NCBI GenBank assembly: GCA_030528545.1
Contig: JAUMYR010000029.1
Coordinates: 8,431-25,666 of the forward strand
Direction of reading: 5' to 3'
From: Propionibacteriaceae bacterium
Lineage (GTDB): Bacteria > Actinomycetota > Actinomycetes > Propionibacteriales > Propionibacteriaceae
DNA: 17,236 nucleotides
Of the stretch, positions 8,716 through 15,568 are shown in pieces (position 1 is the first letter of the stretch; every line of letters starts with the position of its first letter). Position numbers and translations under genes: made by a program. The notes under the pieces are model-generated. The model ran no database searches and was not told where the DNA came from. It saw nothing but the letters and a program-made list of their open reading frames with translations.

Positions 8716-9441
8716 TCACAGCTCGCAGCGGTGATGGGGAAGGTTGGCCGCTGACTCCTCGTCCAGCCACCACAAGGTGGAATGGCGGCCGCGCAGGTGG
8801 CTGACGGGAAGTTCCGGGTCACCGGCCACGCCGCGGGTGACCGCGTCCGCCTTCTCGGACCCGACCGCGATGATCCAGATGTCCCTGCTGCGGTTGAGCG
8901 TCGGCAGGGTCAGCGAGATACGTTCGGATGGAGGCTTGGGGGCGTCGGTGACACCGATCACGGTCCCGGAGGCCTCGAAACTCGGATGGTTTGGGAATAT
9001 CGAGGCGACGTGGCCATCCGGCCCCACCCCGAGTAGGCAGATGTCGAACTCGATGTCACCGAGATCCTGGGCGTAGGCGTAGGCGGCCTCGGTGGGGTCA
9101 GCCTTGCCGTCGACCGCGGGCATGAGGTGGGTGTTGGCGGAACTGATCGGCATGGATTTCGCCAGGATGGCCAGCGCCTGCTGGGAATTACGGTCAGGGT
9201 GGATCAGCGGCACGAAACGCTCGTCTCCCCACCACAGCTGCAACCGGGAAGTGTCAAGCCCGGAACCTGGCACGAGCGAGCCGAAGATCGTGTACAGCTC
9301 GTTGGCGATCCTCCCGCCGGTCAGGCACAGGTGCACCGTCTCCCGGTCCGCCTGCCGGGCGATGAGTTCATCGAGCAGGTGCTCGGCACAGGCCTGGGCC
9401 ACCGCTTGGGGGTTGGCGAAGCGGAGCAGCCTCCGATGCAT
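8716..9441 (-). CDS. pgl: 6-phosphogluconolactonase
   Basis: Hydrolyses 6-phosphogluconolactone to 6-phosphogluconate, the second step of the oxidative pentose phosphate pathway. 241 aa, NagB/RpiA/DevB-type fold. Motifs: LCLTGGRIANELY (38-50, phosphate-binding glycine turn), WWGDERFVP (70-78), and GVGPDGHVASIFP (138-150), which holds the catalytic Asp/His region. The ATG at 9441 overlaps the opcA stop by one base (TGATG), so translation is coupled. It is the last gene of the zwf-opcA-pgl unit, ending just before a shared bidirectional hairpin. Placement directly downstream of zwf supports the lactonase role over a glucosamine-6-phosphate deaminase, whose family it resembles. Confidence 0.94.
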   Translation of the reverse strand: MHRRLLRFANPQAVAQACAEHLLDELIARQADRETVHLCLTGGRIANELYTIFGSLVPGSGLDTSRLQLWWGDERFVPLIHPDRNSQQALAILAKSMPISSANTHLMPAVDGKADPTEAAYAYAQDLGDIEFDICLLGVGPDGHVASIFPNHPSFEASGTVIGVTDAPKPPSERISLTLPTLNRSRDIWIIAVGSEKADAVTRGVAGDPELPVSHLRGRHSTLWWLDEESAANLPHHRCEL

Positions 9442-10337
9442 CAGCGTTCCTCCAGCAACTCGGCGATAACGGCCTCGAAGACCTCGTCGGGGTCCATCCG
9501 CTGCAATTCCTCGGTGAGGAGCTGGGTCATGGAGCGACGCTTGAGCGCGACCGAGCGCCTCACCTGGCTGGGAACCACATAGCTCGCCATGAACCCATCT
9601 TCTCGAATCACCGCGATGTCTCCGGAATCGGTATGCAGCCGGACCGCGGTGATCCCGGGCCCGGGGGTATCGACCGCCGCGACCTCCACACCGAGCCTAG
9701 TCTTCAGCCAGGTACGCATGAGGGTCGCGGGGGCATTGTCTGGGGCCGCCTCGACCGTGGCTCCAGTCACGCTGCACGGGTGCTGGTCGAGGGACGCCGC
9801 GATCAGCCCCCGCCAGGGGGTGAGACGGGTCCAGGTGAGGTCGGTGTCGCCGGGGGAGAGGTTGGCCGCCCGCACCAGCAGCGCCGCCTGTGGGTCGGCG
9901 CTGCCAGCGGCGTCGGTGATGCGGCGGGTGGCGAGGGCGCCCACGGAGTCGGCGGCCAGATTCGTCGGTGCGTTGTGCGGCCACCACACCACAGTCGGGG
10001 AATCCGGCAGCAGCAGGGGCAAGACGACAGAGTCGGCGTGCGCCCTCAGCTCGCCGTATACCCGCAACACGATGATGTCTCCGGGGACCGATTCCCCAGA
10101 GTGCAGTTCGGCGTCCAGGCGTGGCGCATCGGCCTCGGTGTAGCTGAGCACGATGATGCGGGAGGGATGGGCGCGCCCGGCATCCATCGCCGCCTCTAGC
10201 ACCTCGTCGTAGTGTTCCTCCTCGGCCACGACGACCAGGGTGTGCACCATGCCGTTGGCAGGGCCAAGATTGCGTCGCGCCTTGAGCAGGGAGGTAGCGA
10301 TCTGCCTCGCGGTGGTGTCGGTCAGGGTGATGATCAC
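9441..10337 (-). CDS. opcA: Glucose-6-phosphate dehydrogenase assembly protein OpcA
   Basis: Accessory protein required for full activity or oligomerisation of Zwf, known from cyanobacteria and actinobacteria. 298 aa. The N-terminal half has VHTLVVVAEEEHYDEVLE (31-48). A central family signature is VVWWPHNAPTN (116-126) followed by LGALAxRRITD-like residues (SVGALATRRITDAA, 131-144). The C-terminal half ends in a charged region (RRSVALKRRSMTQLL) and LDPDEVYE-like residues (MDPDEVFEAVIAEL). Only one cysteine is present, so the disulfide-based redox control described for cyanobacterial OpcA is unlikely here. The GTG start overlaps the zwf stop as GTGA, and the 3' end overlaps pgl, giving a fixed zwf-opcA-pgl translation block. 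Confidence 0.93.
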   Translation of the reverse strand: MIITLTDTTARQIATSLLKARRNLGPANGMVHTLVVVAEEEHYDEVLEAAMDAGRAHPSRIIVLSYTEADAPRLDAELHSGESVPGDIIVLRVYGELRAHADSVVLPLLLPDSPTVVWWPHNAPTNLAADSVGALATRRITDAAGSADPQAALLVRAANLSPGDTDLTWTRLTPWRGLIAASLDQHPCSVTGATVEAAPDNAPATLMRTWLKTRLGVEVAAVDTPGPGITAVRLHTDSGDIAVIREDGFMASYVVPSQVRRSVALKRRSMTQLLTEELQRMDPDEVFEAVIAELLEER

Positions 10338-11869
10338 GGACGCCTCCAGGTATATCCGTCGCGGGCGAGCATGTCGATCCCGGAACCTGGTCCCCAGGTT
10401 CCAGAGGCATACTGCTCAATGGGGCCGGGTGCGCTCGCCCAGTGTTCGAGCACCGGGTCGAGGATCCGCCAAGATAGTTCGACTTCCTCACGCTGGGGAA
10501 ACAGCGGGGGATCGCCGAGCAGCACATCGAGGATCAGCCTTTCATAGGCCTCCGGGCTCTCCTCGGTGAATGACCCGCCGTAGGCGAAGTCCATGCTGAC
10601 ATCTCGCAGTTCCATCTGGGTGCCGGGGACCTTAGCCCCCAGACGCAGCGACACTCCCTCGTCCGGCTGGATGCGGGCCACGATGGCATTGGCCCCCAGG
10701 TCAGCGGTGGCGACCTTGTCGAAGGGCAGATGGGGTGCGGGCTTGAGAACCAGCGCGACTTCGGTGACCCGGCGCGGCATCCGCTTGGCCGCGCGCAGAT
10801 AGAACGGGACGCCAGCCCACCGCCGGTTGTCGATGTCAACCCGGATCGCGGCATAGGTCTCGGTTGACGAGTCGGGATTGATGCCTTCCTCCTGCAGGTA
10901 GCCGATGACGGGTTGCCCGCCCTGCCACCCGGCGGCGTACTGGCCCCGTGCGGTGTGACGGTCATAGTCGGAGGGAACCCGGGCAGCGGCCAGCACCTTC
11001 TGCTTCTCGATCCGCAACTGGGCGGCATCGAAACTGGTCGGCTCCTCCATGGCGGTCAGCGCCATCAGCTGCAGCAGATGGTTTTGGATGACGTCGCGGG
11101 CGACGCCGATCCCATCGAAATACCCCGCCCGTCCACCGATGCCGATGTCCTCGGCCATGGTGATCTGGACGTGGCTGACGTAGTGGTTGTTCCAGATCGG
11201 TTCGAACAACTGGTTGGCGAAACGGAAGGCCAGCATGTTCTGGACCGTCTCCTTGCCCAGATAGTGGTCGATCCTGAACACCGAATGGGGCGGGAAGAGG
11301 CTGCCGACGACTCGCTCCAGGGCCTGGGCCGAGGCTAGGTCGTGACCGAATGGCTTCTCGATCACCACGCGGCTCCACCGGTCGGGACGCTGTTCGGCCA
11401 TGCCGTGTTTGCGCAGCTGGGACATGACCGGCTCGAAGAACTTCGGCGGGATAGACAGATAGAAGGCGTGGTTTCCGCCCGTGCCCCGAGAGGCATCAAG
11501 GTCGGCCAGGGTCTGTTTGAGCGTCGCGAAAGCGGCATCGTCGGAAAAATCGCCCGGGACGAAACGGATGCCCTCAAGAAGCTGGCGCCAGACCTCCTCC
11601 CGGAAGGGGGTGCGCGCGTGCTCCTTGATGGAGTCGTGCACTTGGCTAGCGAAGTCCTGGTCAGCCCAATCCCGCCGGGCGAAGCCGACCAGCCCGAAGC
11701 CGGGCGGTAGCAGGCCACGGTTGGCGAGATCGTAAATGGCCGGCATCAGCTTCTTGCGTGATAGATCGCCGGTGACGCCGAACAACACCAGCACACACGG
11801 CCCGGCGATCCGGGGCAGGCGGCGATCCTGGGGGTCGCGCAGCGGGTTGGGTAGCTCGTCTGGGCTCAT
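10334..11869 (-). CDS. zwf: Glucose-6-phosphate 1-dehydrogenase
   Basis: Oxidises glucose 6-phosphate to 6-phosphogluconolactone with NAD(P)+, the entry and main NADPH source of the oxidative pentose phosphate pathway. 511 aa, full length. The dinucleotide fingerprint GVTGDLSRKK is at 31-40, the conserved EKPFGHD at 171-177, and the active-site signature RIDHYLGKE at 199-207 with the catalytic His in DHYLG. The reading frame is open to 11956, but the ATG at 11869 is preferred: the protein then begins MSP and runs into NPLRDPQDRRLPRIAGP, as in related enzymes, and an AAGGA lies 6 nt upstream. The 3' end overlaps opcA (GTGA). In mycobacteria and corynebacteria tkt and tal lie upstream of zwf; here ctaB is the divergent neighbour instead. 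Confidence 0.96.
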   Translation of the reverse strand: MSPDELPNPLRDPQDRRLPRIAGPCVLVLFGVTGDLSRKKLMPAIYDLANRGLLPPGFGLVGFARRDWADQDFASQVHDSIKEHARTPFREEVWRQLLEGIRFVPGDFSDDAAFATLKQTLADLDASRGTGGNHAFYLSIPPKFFEPVMSQLRKHGMAEQRPDRWSRVVIEKPFGHDLASAQALERVVGSLFPPHSVFRIDHYLGKETVQNMLAFRFANQLFEPIWNNHYVSHVQITMAEDIGIGGRAGYFDGIGVARDVIQNHLLQLMALTAMEEPTSFDAAQLRIEKQKVLAAARVPSDYDRHTARGQYAAGWQGGQPVIGYLQEEGINPDSSTETYAAIRVDIDNRRWAGVPFYLRAAKRMPRRVTEVALVLKPAPHLPFDKVATADLGANAIVARIQPDEGVSLRLGAKVPGTQMELRDVSMDFAYGGSFTEESPEAYERLILDVLLGDPPLFPQREEVELSWRILDPVLEHWASAPGPIEQYASGTWGPGSGIDMLARDGYTWRRP

Positions 11870-12166
11870 GCAGAATCCTTCATGCTCGATCCGGGTGCTC
11901 AACCATCGTAGCCAACCGATCCGGGCCCCGGCGCCCACACGGCACCGAGTGAACACAAGATCTCCTTGTCAGAATGGGAATCTTCCCCTGATCGCCGTGA
12001 GCGAAACCGGCCCCGGAGGGTGCTGTGAGGGTCTCCGGTGCTCGCTCGCGCGCCCCGAACCGAGGGTGACGGGATCCGTGCGGGCATGGGGGCCTGGCTC
12101 GCTGGCGTGTCCGTCGCGTCACAATTCGGGTATCGTCGTGCCGACATCATCCGAGCTGGAGGATCC
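11870..12166. other. Divergent zwf/ctaB control region with small dyads
   Basis: These 297 nt hold no supported gene; the frames open across it are upstream extensions of zwf and ctaB with atypical N-termini. Two compact dyads are visible: ACAAG-N5-CTTGT (11955-11969) and GGGAATCTTCCC (11976-11987). On the plus strand TATCGT (12131-12136) is a possible ctaB -10, which would leave a short leader containing GGAGG (12158-12162). No convincing -35 box was found for either direction. The region could bind regulators of both genes. Confidence 0.45.
11905..11910 (-). promoter_or_regulatory. Putative zwf -10 element
   Basis: On the minus strand TACGAT (TANNNT) sits about 35 nt upstream of the zwf ATG, giving a short leader of roughly 25-30 nt that includes the AAGGA ribosome site. 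The -35 is not recognisable. Confidence 0.4.
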
Positions 12167-13084
12167 GTGGCCGTTGACATCGTGGCGAAGCCGACGACTG
12201 CTATGACCGATGTGGTCTGGGCCTACGTGGCACTGACTAAACCGCGCATCATCGAGTTGCTGCTCATCACGACGGTGCCCGCGATGTTCCTGGCCGCCCA
12301 GGGCCTGCCGGATGGGTGGCTGGTGGCCTGGACCATGGTAGGGGGCTACCTCGCCGCCGGCAGCGCGAATAGTTTCAACTGCATCTGGGACGCCGACATC
12401 GACGAACTGATGCGCCGTACCCGCAAGCGTCCAATGGCTCGCCATGAGGTTGGTCGCGCACAGGCGACCGTCTTCGGGTTGACTCTTGGGGTCGCAGCGA
12501 CCCTGGTGCTGGGTTTTGGAGTGAACTGGCTGTCGGCGATCCTGGCCCTCGTCGCGAACGCCTTCTACGTCTTCGTCTACACCATGTGGCTCAAACGCCG
12601 TACCTGGCAGAACATCGTCTGGGGAGGTATCGCGGGTTGTTTCCCTCCTCTCATCGGCTGGACCGCGGTGACCGGTGAGGTGGCGCTGGCCCCCTTCGTG
12701 CTGTTCGCGATCGTCTTCTTCTGGACTCCCCCGCACACCTGGGCGCTCGCGATACGCTACCGGGACGACTACGCCACCGCCGGTGTTCCGATGCTGCCGG
12801 TAGTGAAATCGGCCCCCCAGGTCGCCGCGCAGATCCTGGCCTACACGATCGCGACGGTGGCTGTGTCGCTGCTGGTGTGGCCGAGCGCCTCCACCGGCTG
12901 GCTGTATCCGCTGGTCGCCGCCGTGTCGGGTGCGGTCTTCGTCTGGGAATCGGCGGCCCTCTGGCGTCGTGCCCGCGCCGGTCTCCAGGGTGCCGAGCTG
13001 CGCCCGATGAGGCTTTTCCATTGGTCCAACAGCTACCTGGCGGTGCTCTTCCTGGCTATGGCGGTCGATCCGCTGCTCTTTTAG
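12167..13084 (+). CDS. ctaB: Protoheme IX farnesyltransferase (heme O synthase)
   Basis: Integral membrane UbiA-type prenyltransferase that adds a farnesyl group to heme b, making heme O, the precursor of heme A for aa3-type cytochrome oxidase. 305 aa from the GTG at 12167. The first Asp-rich motif NCIWDADID (71-79, NxxxDxxxD) binds Mg-pyrophosphate and is followed by RTRKRPM (85-90 region); the second polar loop is [15 protein letters not shown] (197-211). About eight to nine hydrophobic helices cover the rest, and [11 protein letters not shown] (23-33) is the family N-terminus. The frame is open to 12038, but those 43 extra residues look non-homologous. GTG 12167 has GGAGG 4 nt upstream; ATG 12203 is an alternative. 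It is convergent with ctaA, its pathway partner, and divergent from zwf. Confidence 0.94.
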   Translation: MAVDIVAKPTTAMTDVVWAYVALTKPRIIELLLITTVPAMFLAAQGLPDGWLVAWTMVGGYLAAGSANSFNCIWDADIDELMRRTRKRPMARHEVGRAQATVFGLTLGVAATLVLGFGVNWLSAILALVANAFYVFVYTMWLKRRTWQNIVWGGIAGCFPPLIGWTAVTGEVALAPFVLFAIVFFWTPPHTWALAIRYRDDYATAGVPMLPVVKSAPQVAAQILAYTIATVAVSLLVWPSASTGWLYPLVAAVSGAVFVWESAALWRRARAGLQGAELRPMRLFHWSNSYLAVLFLAMAVDPLLF

Positions 13085-13085
13085 G

Positions 13086-13107
13086 CAAGACCGGACCGAT
13101 GGTCTTG
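13086..13107 (+). terminator. Hairpin after ctaB
   Basis: CAAGACC (13086-13092) pairs perfectly with GGTCTTG (13101-13107) over an 8-nt loop, starting 2 nt after the ctaB stop. The stem is only 7 bp and no U-tract follows. Confidence 0.45.
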
Positions 13108-13130
13108 GACTGAAGGCCCGCGGCTGTGGG

Positions 13131-13156
13131 GCATCCGGCAGCGAGCCGCCGGATGC
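13131..13156 (-). terminator. Hairpin after ctaA
   Basis: GCATCCGGC (13131-13139) pairs perfectly with GCCGGATGC (13148-13156) over an 8-nt loop, immediately downstream of the ctaA stop on the minus strand. Together with 13086-13107 it gives each convergent gene its own hairpin. Confidence 0.55.
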
Positions 13157-13159
13157 GGC

Positions 13160-14041
13160 TTAGGCTGGGCGCCCGGCGCGGTTGCTGAAGAGCGACACCG
13201 CGGAGAGCCAGGTCACCAGCGTCGTGCCGATCATGTGCAAGATCACGATGCCGATGGGAAGCCCGAGGAAATACTGGAGATAACCGATGGCGCCCTGCGC
13301 GACCAGGCAGCCGAGCAACCAGGCCAGGCAGCGGGCCGGCTGGCGGGCCCCAGACCTGGCGAAGATCACCCAGGCCGCGACGGCGAGCCCGACCAGGAGC
13401 CATACCGACAGCGCATGCAGCCGGGCCACGAACTCGATATCGAAGCCGGTGCGGTGGGCATTCTCGTCCCCCGAATGAGGACCGGAACCGGTGACCAGGG
13501 TGCCGAGATAGATCGCCAGCATCGAGACCCAGAACACGGCGTGGGTGAGGAGGCGCGAGACTGCCGAGACCGGAATCGGCTGCCATCCGCGAGCCCGCAG
13601 CACGGTCCAGGTGCAGGCCACGATCAAGGCTATGGAACCGATCAGGTGTAAGCCTACGATGTAGGGGTTGAGCTGCATCCTCACGGTGATGCCGCCCAAG
13701 ATGCCCTGGCCCGCGATGCCTGCCAGGATCACCCAGCACACGACCCGCAGCCTGGTGTCGGAACTCGCGCGGTAGGCCGCCACCAGGGCACCGATCGCCG
13801 CGGCGAGCAGCACGAAGGTCAGCGTCCGGTTGCCGAACTCGATGACCCCATGAACGCCCATCTCCTCGTGGGGGACATAGGAATCCTCGGTGCAGCGAGG
13901 CCAGGTGGGGCAGCCCAGGCCGGAGCCGGTGAGCCGCACCACCGCGCCGGTGACGATGATGCCCATATTGCACAGCAAAGACACCGTAAGCCAGGCCCTC
14001 AGGGCACGCCCGGTGCCGGTCAAGCGGGTCAGGAGGTCCAC
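13160..14041 (-). CDS. ctaA: Heme A synthase (CtaA/Cox15 family)
   Basis: Membrane monooxygenase that oxidises the C8 methyl of heme O to the formyl of heme A for cytochrome aa3 oxidase. 293 aa with about eight transmembrane helices. An outward loop carries a cysteine pair, C44 and C50 (GLGCPTWPRC), typical of the disulfide in this family. The catalytic Glu68 is in IEFGNR (67-72), where many homologues have EFxHR, so the His is Asn71 here. Other candidate heme ligands are His132 (GLHLIGS), His209 (RLHALSV) and His269 (ILHMIGT). GPHSGD (187-192) is also conserved. The GTG at 14041 lies inside the end of the ABC permease gene (13-bp overlap), with AAAGG 7 nt upstream. Paired function with convergent ctaB is clear. 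Confidence 0.93.
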   Translation of the reverse strand: MDLLTRLTGTGRALRAWLTVSLLCNMGIIVTGAVVRLTGSGLGCPTWPRCTEDSYVPHEEMGVHGVIEFGNRTLTFVLLAAAIGALVAAYRASSDTRLRVVCWVILAGIAGQGILGGITVRMQLNPYIVGLHLIGSIALIVACTWTVLRARGWQPIPVSAVSRLLTHAVFWVSMLAIYLGTLVTGSGPHSGDENAHRTGFDIEFVARLHALSVWLLVGLAVAAWVIFARSGARQPARCLAWLLGCLVAQGAIGYLQYFLGLPIGIVILHMIGTTLVTWLSAVSLFSNRAGRPA

Positions 14042-14760
14042 GTGAATACCTTTCTGGCAAGCAAGCCTGCCGCAACCGTCCAGATGGCCAGGACAACCAG
14101 GCCGAAGGTCCCCGCGCCGCGAAGGACCTCACCGAGGGCCATGGTCGGCAACCAGGCCAGGATCGCCTGGACCGCGGGGGGATATGCCCAGGCGGGGGCC
14201 AGGATGCCACCGGCCAGGCCGAGGAGGTAGATCAGGTTCGCCAGCCCGAGGGTGGTCTCGGCGCGCAGGCTACCGCCCAGGGCGAGACCGAGCGCGGCGA
14301 AGGTGAGCCCGGCCAGCCCCAGGGCGCCCAGCCCCGGCCAGGAGAACACCGTGGGACGCCAGCCCAGCGCCAGCGCGAGGACGGACAAGATCACCAGCTG
14401 GCCCGCGCAGATCAGGATCGTCGCGGCGGCCTTTCCGGCCAGCACCCCGGATTTGCCGAGGCTGGTTGCGTTCAGCCTTTCCAGGACGCCATAGCGCCGC
14501 TCGAAAGCGGTCACGATCGCCAGCGAGGTGAAACACGTCGACCAGACAGCCAGCCCAAATACCGATGGCACCGCGGCGTCCAAGCTCCAGCCGAACCGCT
14601 CTCCGAAGAAGCGCCCCCCGATCAGCAGGCTGATCGGGATGACCAGGGCGAGCAATACCTGTTCGCCGTTGCGGACAATGAGGCGGGCCTCGGTGATGGC
14701 GTGGGCGTAGATCTGGCGCACCAGCGGGGCCGGACGGGGTGCGGGGGAGAAATCCATCAC
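14029..14760 (-). CDS. ABC-2 type transporter permease
   Basis: Inner membrane subunit of an ABC exporter-like transporter; substrate unknown. 243 aa with a short cytoplasmic N-terminus, an amphipathic RLIVRNGEQ stretch (26-34), and about six hydrophobic segments (roughly 35-50, 62-85, 108-135, 140-165, 172-195, 215-238), the single-domain ABC-2/DrrB-like layout. The start is either GTG 14760 (GTGA overlap with the ATPase stop) or the adjacent ATG 14757 (TGATG); the difference is one residue. The gene overlaps the ATPase upstream and ctaA downstream, so the three are probably made together. I recall the same ATPase-permease-ctaA order in mycobacteria (Rv1458c-Rv1457c-Rv1456c). A link to heme or oxidase assembly is inferred from context only. 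Confidence 0.88.
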   Translation of the reverse strand: MMDFSPAPRPAPLVRQIYAHAITEARLIVRNGEQVLLALVIPISLLIGGRFFGERFGWSLDAAVPSVFGLAVWSTCFTSLAIVTAFERRYGVLERLNATSLGKSGVLAGKAAATILICAGQLVILSVLALALGWRPTVFSWPGLGALGLAGLTFAALGLALGGSLRAETTLGLANLIYLLGLAGGILAPAWAYPPAVQAILAWLPTMALGEVLRGAGTFGLVVLAIWTVAAGLLARKVFTWTS

Positions 14761-15461
14761 GGCATCACCCGGGCCGTGGTGTTGGCGATGAAGACCTCTT
14801 CCAGGCTGGCCTCGGCGGTCAGCTCGGCCACGCTGCCCTCGATCGCCACCCTCCCGGAGTCAACGATGTAGACCCGGTCGGCCAGGGCGGCGGCCTCCTC
14901 CATGGAATGCGTAGTCAGCACGATCGCCACGCCACCGGCGCGCAGTTCGGATATCACACCCCAGGTGTGCCTGCGGACGTGGGGGTCCATTCCGGCGGTC
15001 GGCTCGTCCAAAAAGACCAGCTCTGGGCGTCCGACCAGCGCGGCGGCGAGATTGACCGACTGCTGCTGACCTCCGGACAGATGCCGGTAGGTGGTGCGCG
15101 CAAAGGGACCGATGCCGAAGAGGGACACCAGATCGTCGACCGGATATGGATTGGCCGACAGCGAAGCGAAGTAGCGTAGCAACCCGATCGCGGTGATATT
15201 GGACCAAGCTCCGCCCGATTGGGGCATCAACCCGATCCGGGACGCCGCGCGGCGGTCGCCGGGGCGGTGCCCGAGGACGCTGATCTGGCCGGAATCGGGG
15301 CGGTACAGCCCGGTGCAGCAGCGGATCATGGTGGTCTTTCCTGCCCCGTTAGGGCCGAGGACCGCGGTGATGGCGCCCGAATCGGCGCTGAGGCTGAGCC
15401 CGTTCAACGCCATGGTCGCGCCGAACCTTTTGCAGACATCGGTGAGTATGAGTTCGGGCAC
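14757..15461 (-). CDS. ABC transporter ATP-binding protein
   Basis: Cytoplasmic ATPase that powers the adjoining ABC-2 permease. 234 aa. All nucleotide-binding elements are intact: Walker A GPNGAGKTT (36-44), Q-loop Gln81 (LMPQ), signature LSGGQQQ (128-134), Walker B LVFLDEP (148-154), D-loop AGMD (156-159) and switch His185 (TTHSMEEA). The short length and C-terminal SLEEVFI motif match the CcmA/DrrA-type multidrug or polymer exporter ATPases. The GTG at 15461 has no SD but is preceded at 6 nt by TAGACT, suggesting a leaderless message that starts this operon. Substrate unknown; conserved linkage to ctaA in actinobacteria hints at cytochrome oxidase or heme A biogenesis. Confidence 0.93.
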   Translation of the reverse strand: MPELILTDVCKRFGATMALNGLSLSADSGAITAVLGPNGAGKTTMIRCCTGLYRPDSGQISVLGHRPGDRRAASRIGLMPQSGGAWSNITAIGLLRYFASLSANPYPVDDLVSLFGIGPFARTTYRHLSGGQQQSVNLAAALVGRPELVFLDEPTAGMDPHVRRHTWGVISELRAGGVAIVLTTHSMEEAAALADRVYIVDSGRVAIEGSVAELTAEASLEEVFIANTTARVMP

Positions 15462-15467
15462 CAGCTC

Positions 15468-15473
15468 AGTCTA
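15468..15473 (-). promoter_or_regulatory. Putative -10 for the leaderless ABC ATPase-ctaA operon
   Basis: On the minus strand TAGACT is followed by 6 nt and the GTG start at 15461, with no SD. This is the same hexamer, spacing and start codon as at uvrC. A candidate -35, CAGATA, is weak. The element lies downstream of the hppA hairpin, consistent with a new transcription unit. Confidence 0.55.
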
Positions 15474-15515
15474 GGACACCTCCGCTGCGATATCTGCCAG
15501 CCTGGACCCGGAAGC

Positions 15516-15556
15516 GCTGGGGCGGTCGCCGCGACCCGCGCGGCGACCGCCCCAGC
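15516..15556 (-). terminator. Terminator of the pyrophosphatase gene
   Basis: A perfect 18-bp stem (15516-15533 with 15539-15556) has a 5-nt ACCCG loop, starting 12 nt after the hppA stop on the minus strand. It is the longest uninterrupted dyad I found in the window and lacks a U-tract. Confidence 0.8.
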
Positions 15557-15568
15557 TGTCGTGAGGTG

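Noticed and set aside
11870..11956. 29-residue N-terminal extension of zwf
   Set aside because: The ATG at 11869 has an AAGGA at good spacing and gives the family-typical N-terminus.
12038..12166. N-terminal extension of ctaB from the ATG-like start at 12038
   Set aside because: The 43 residues do not resemble heme O synthase N-termini, and a better GTG with GGAGG lies at 12167.
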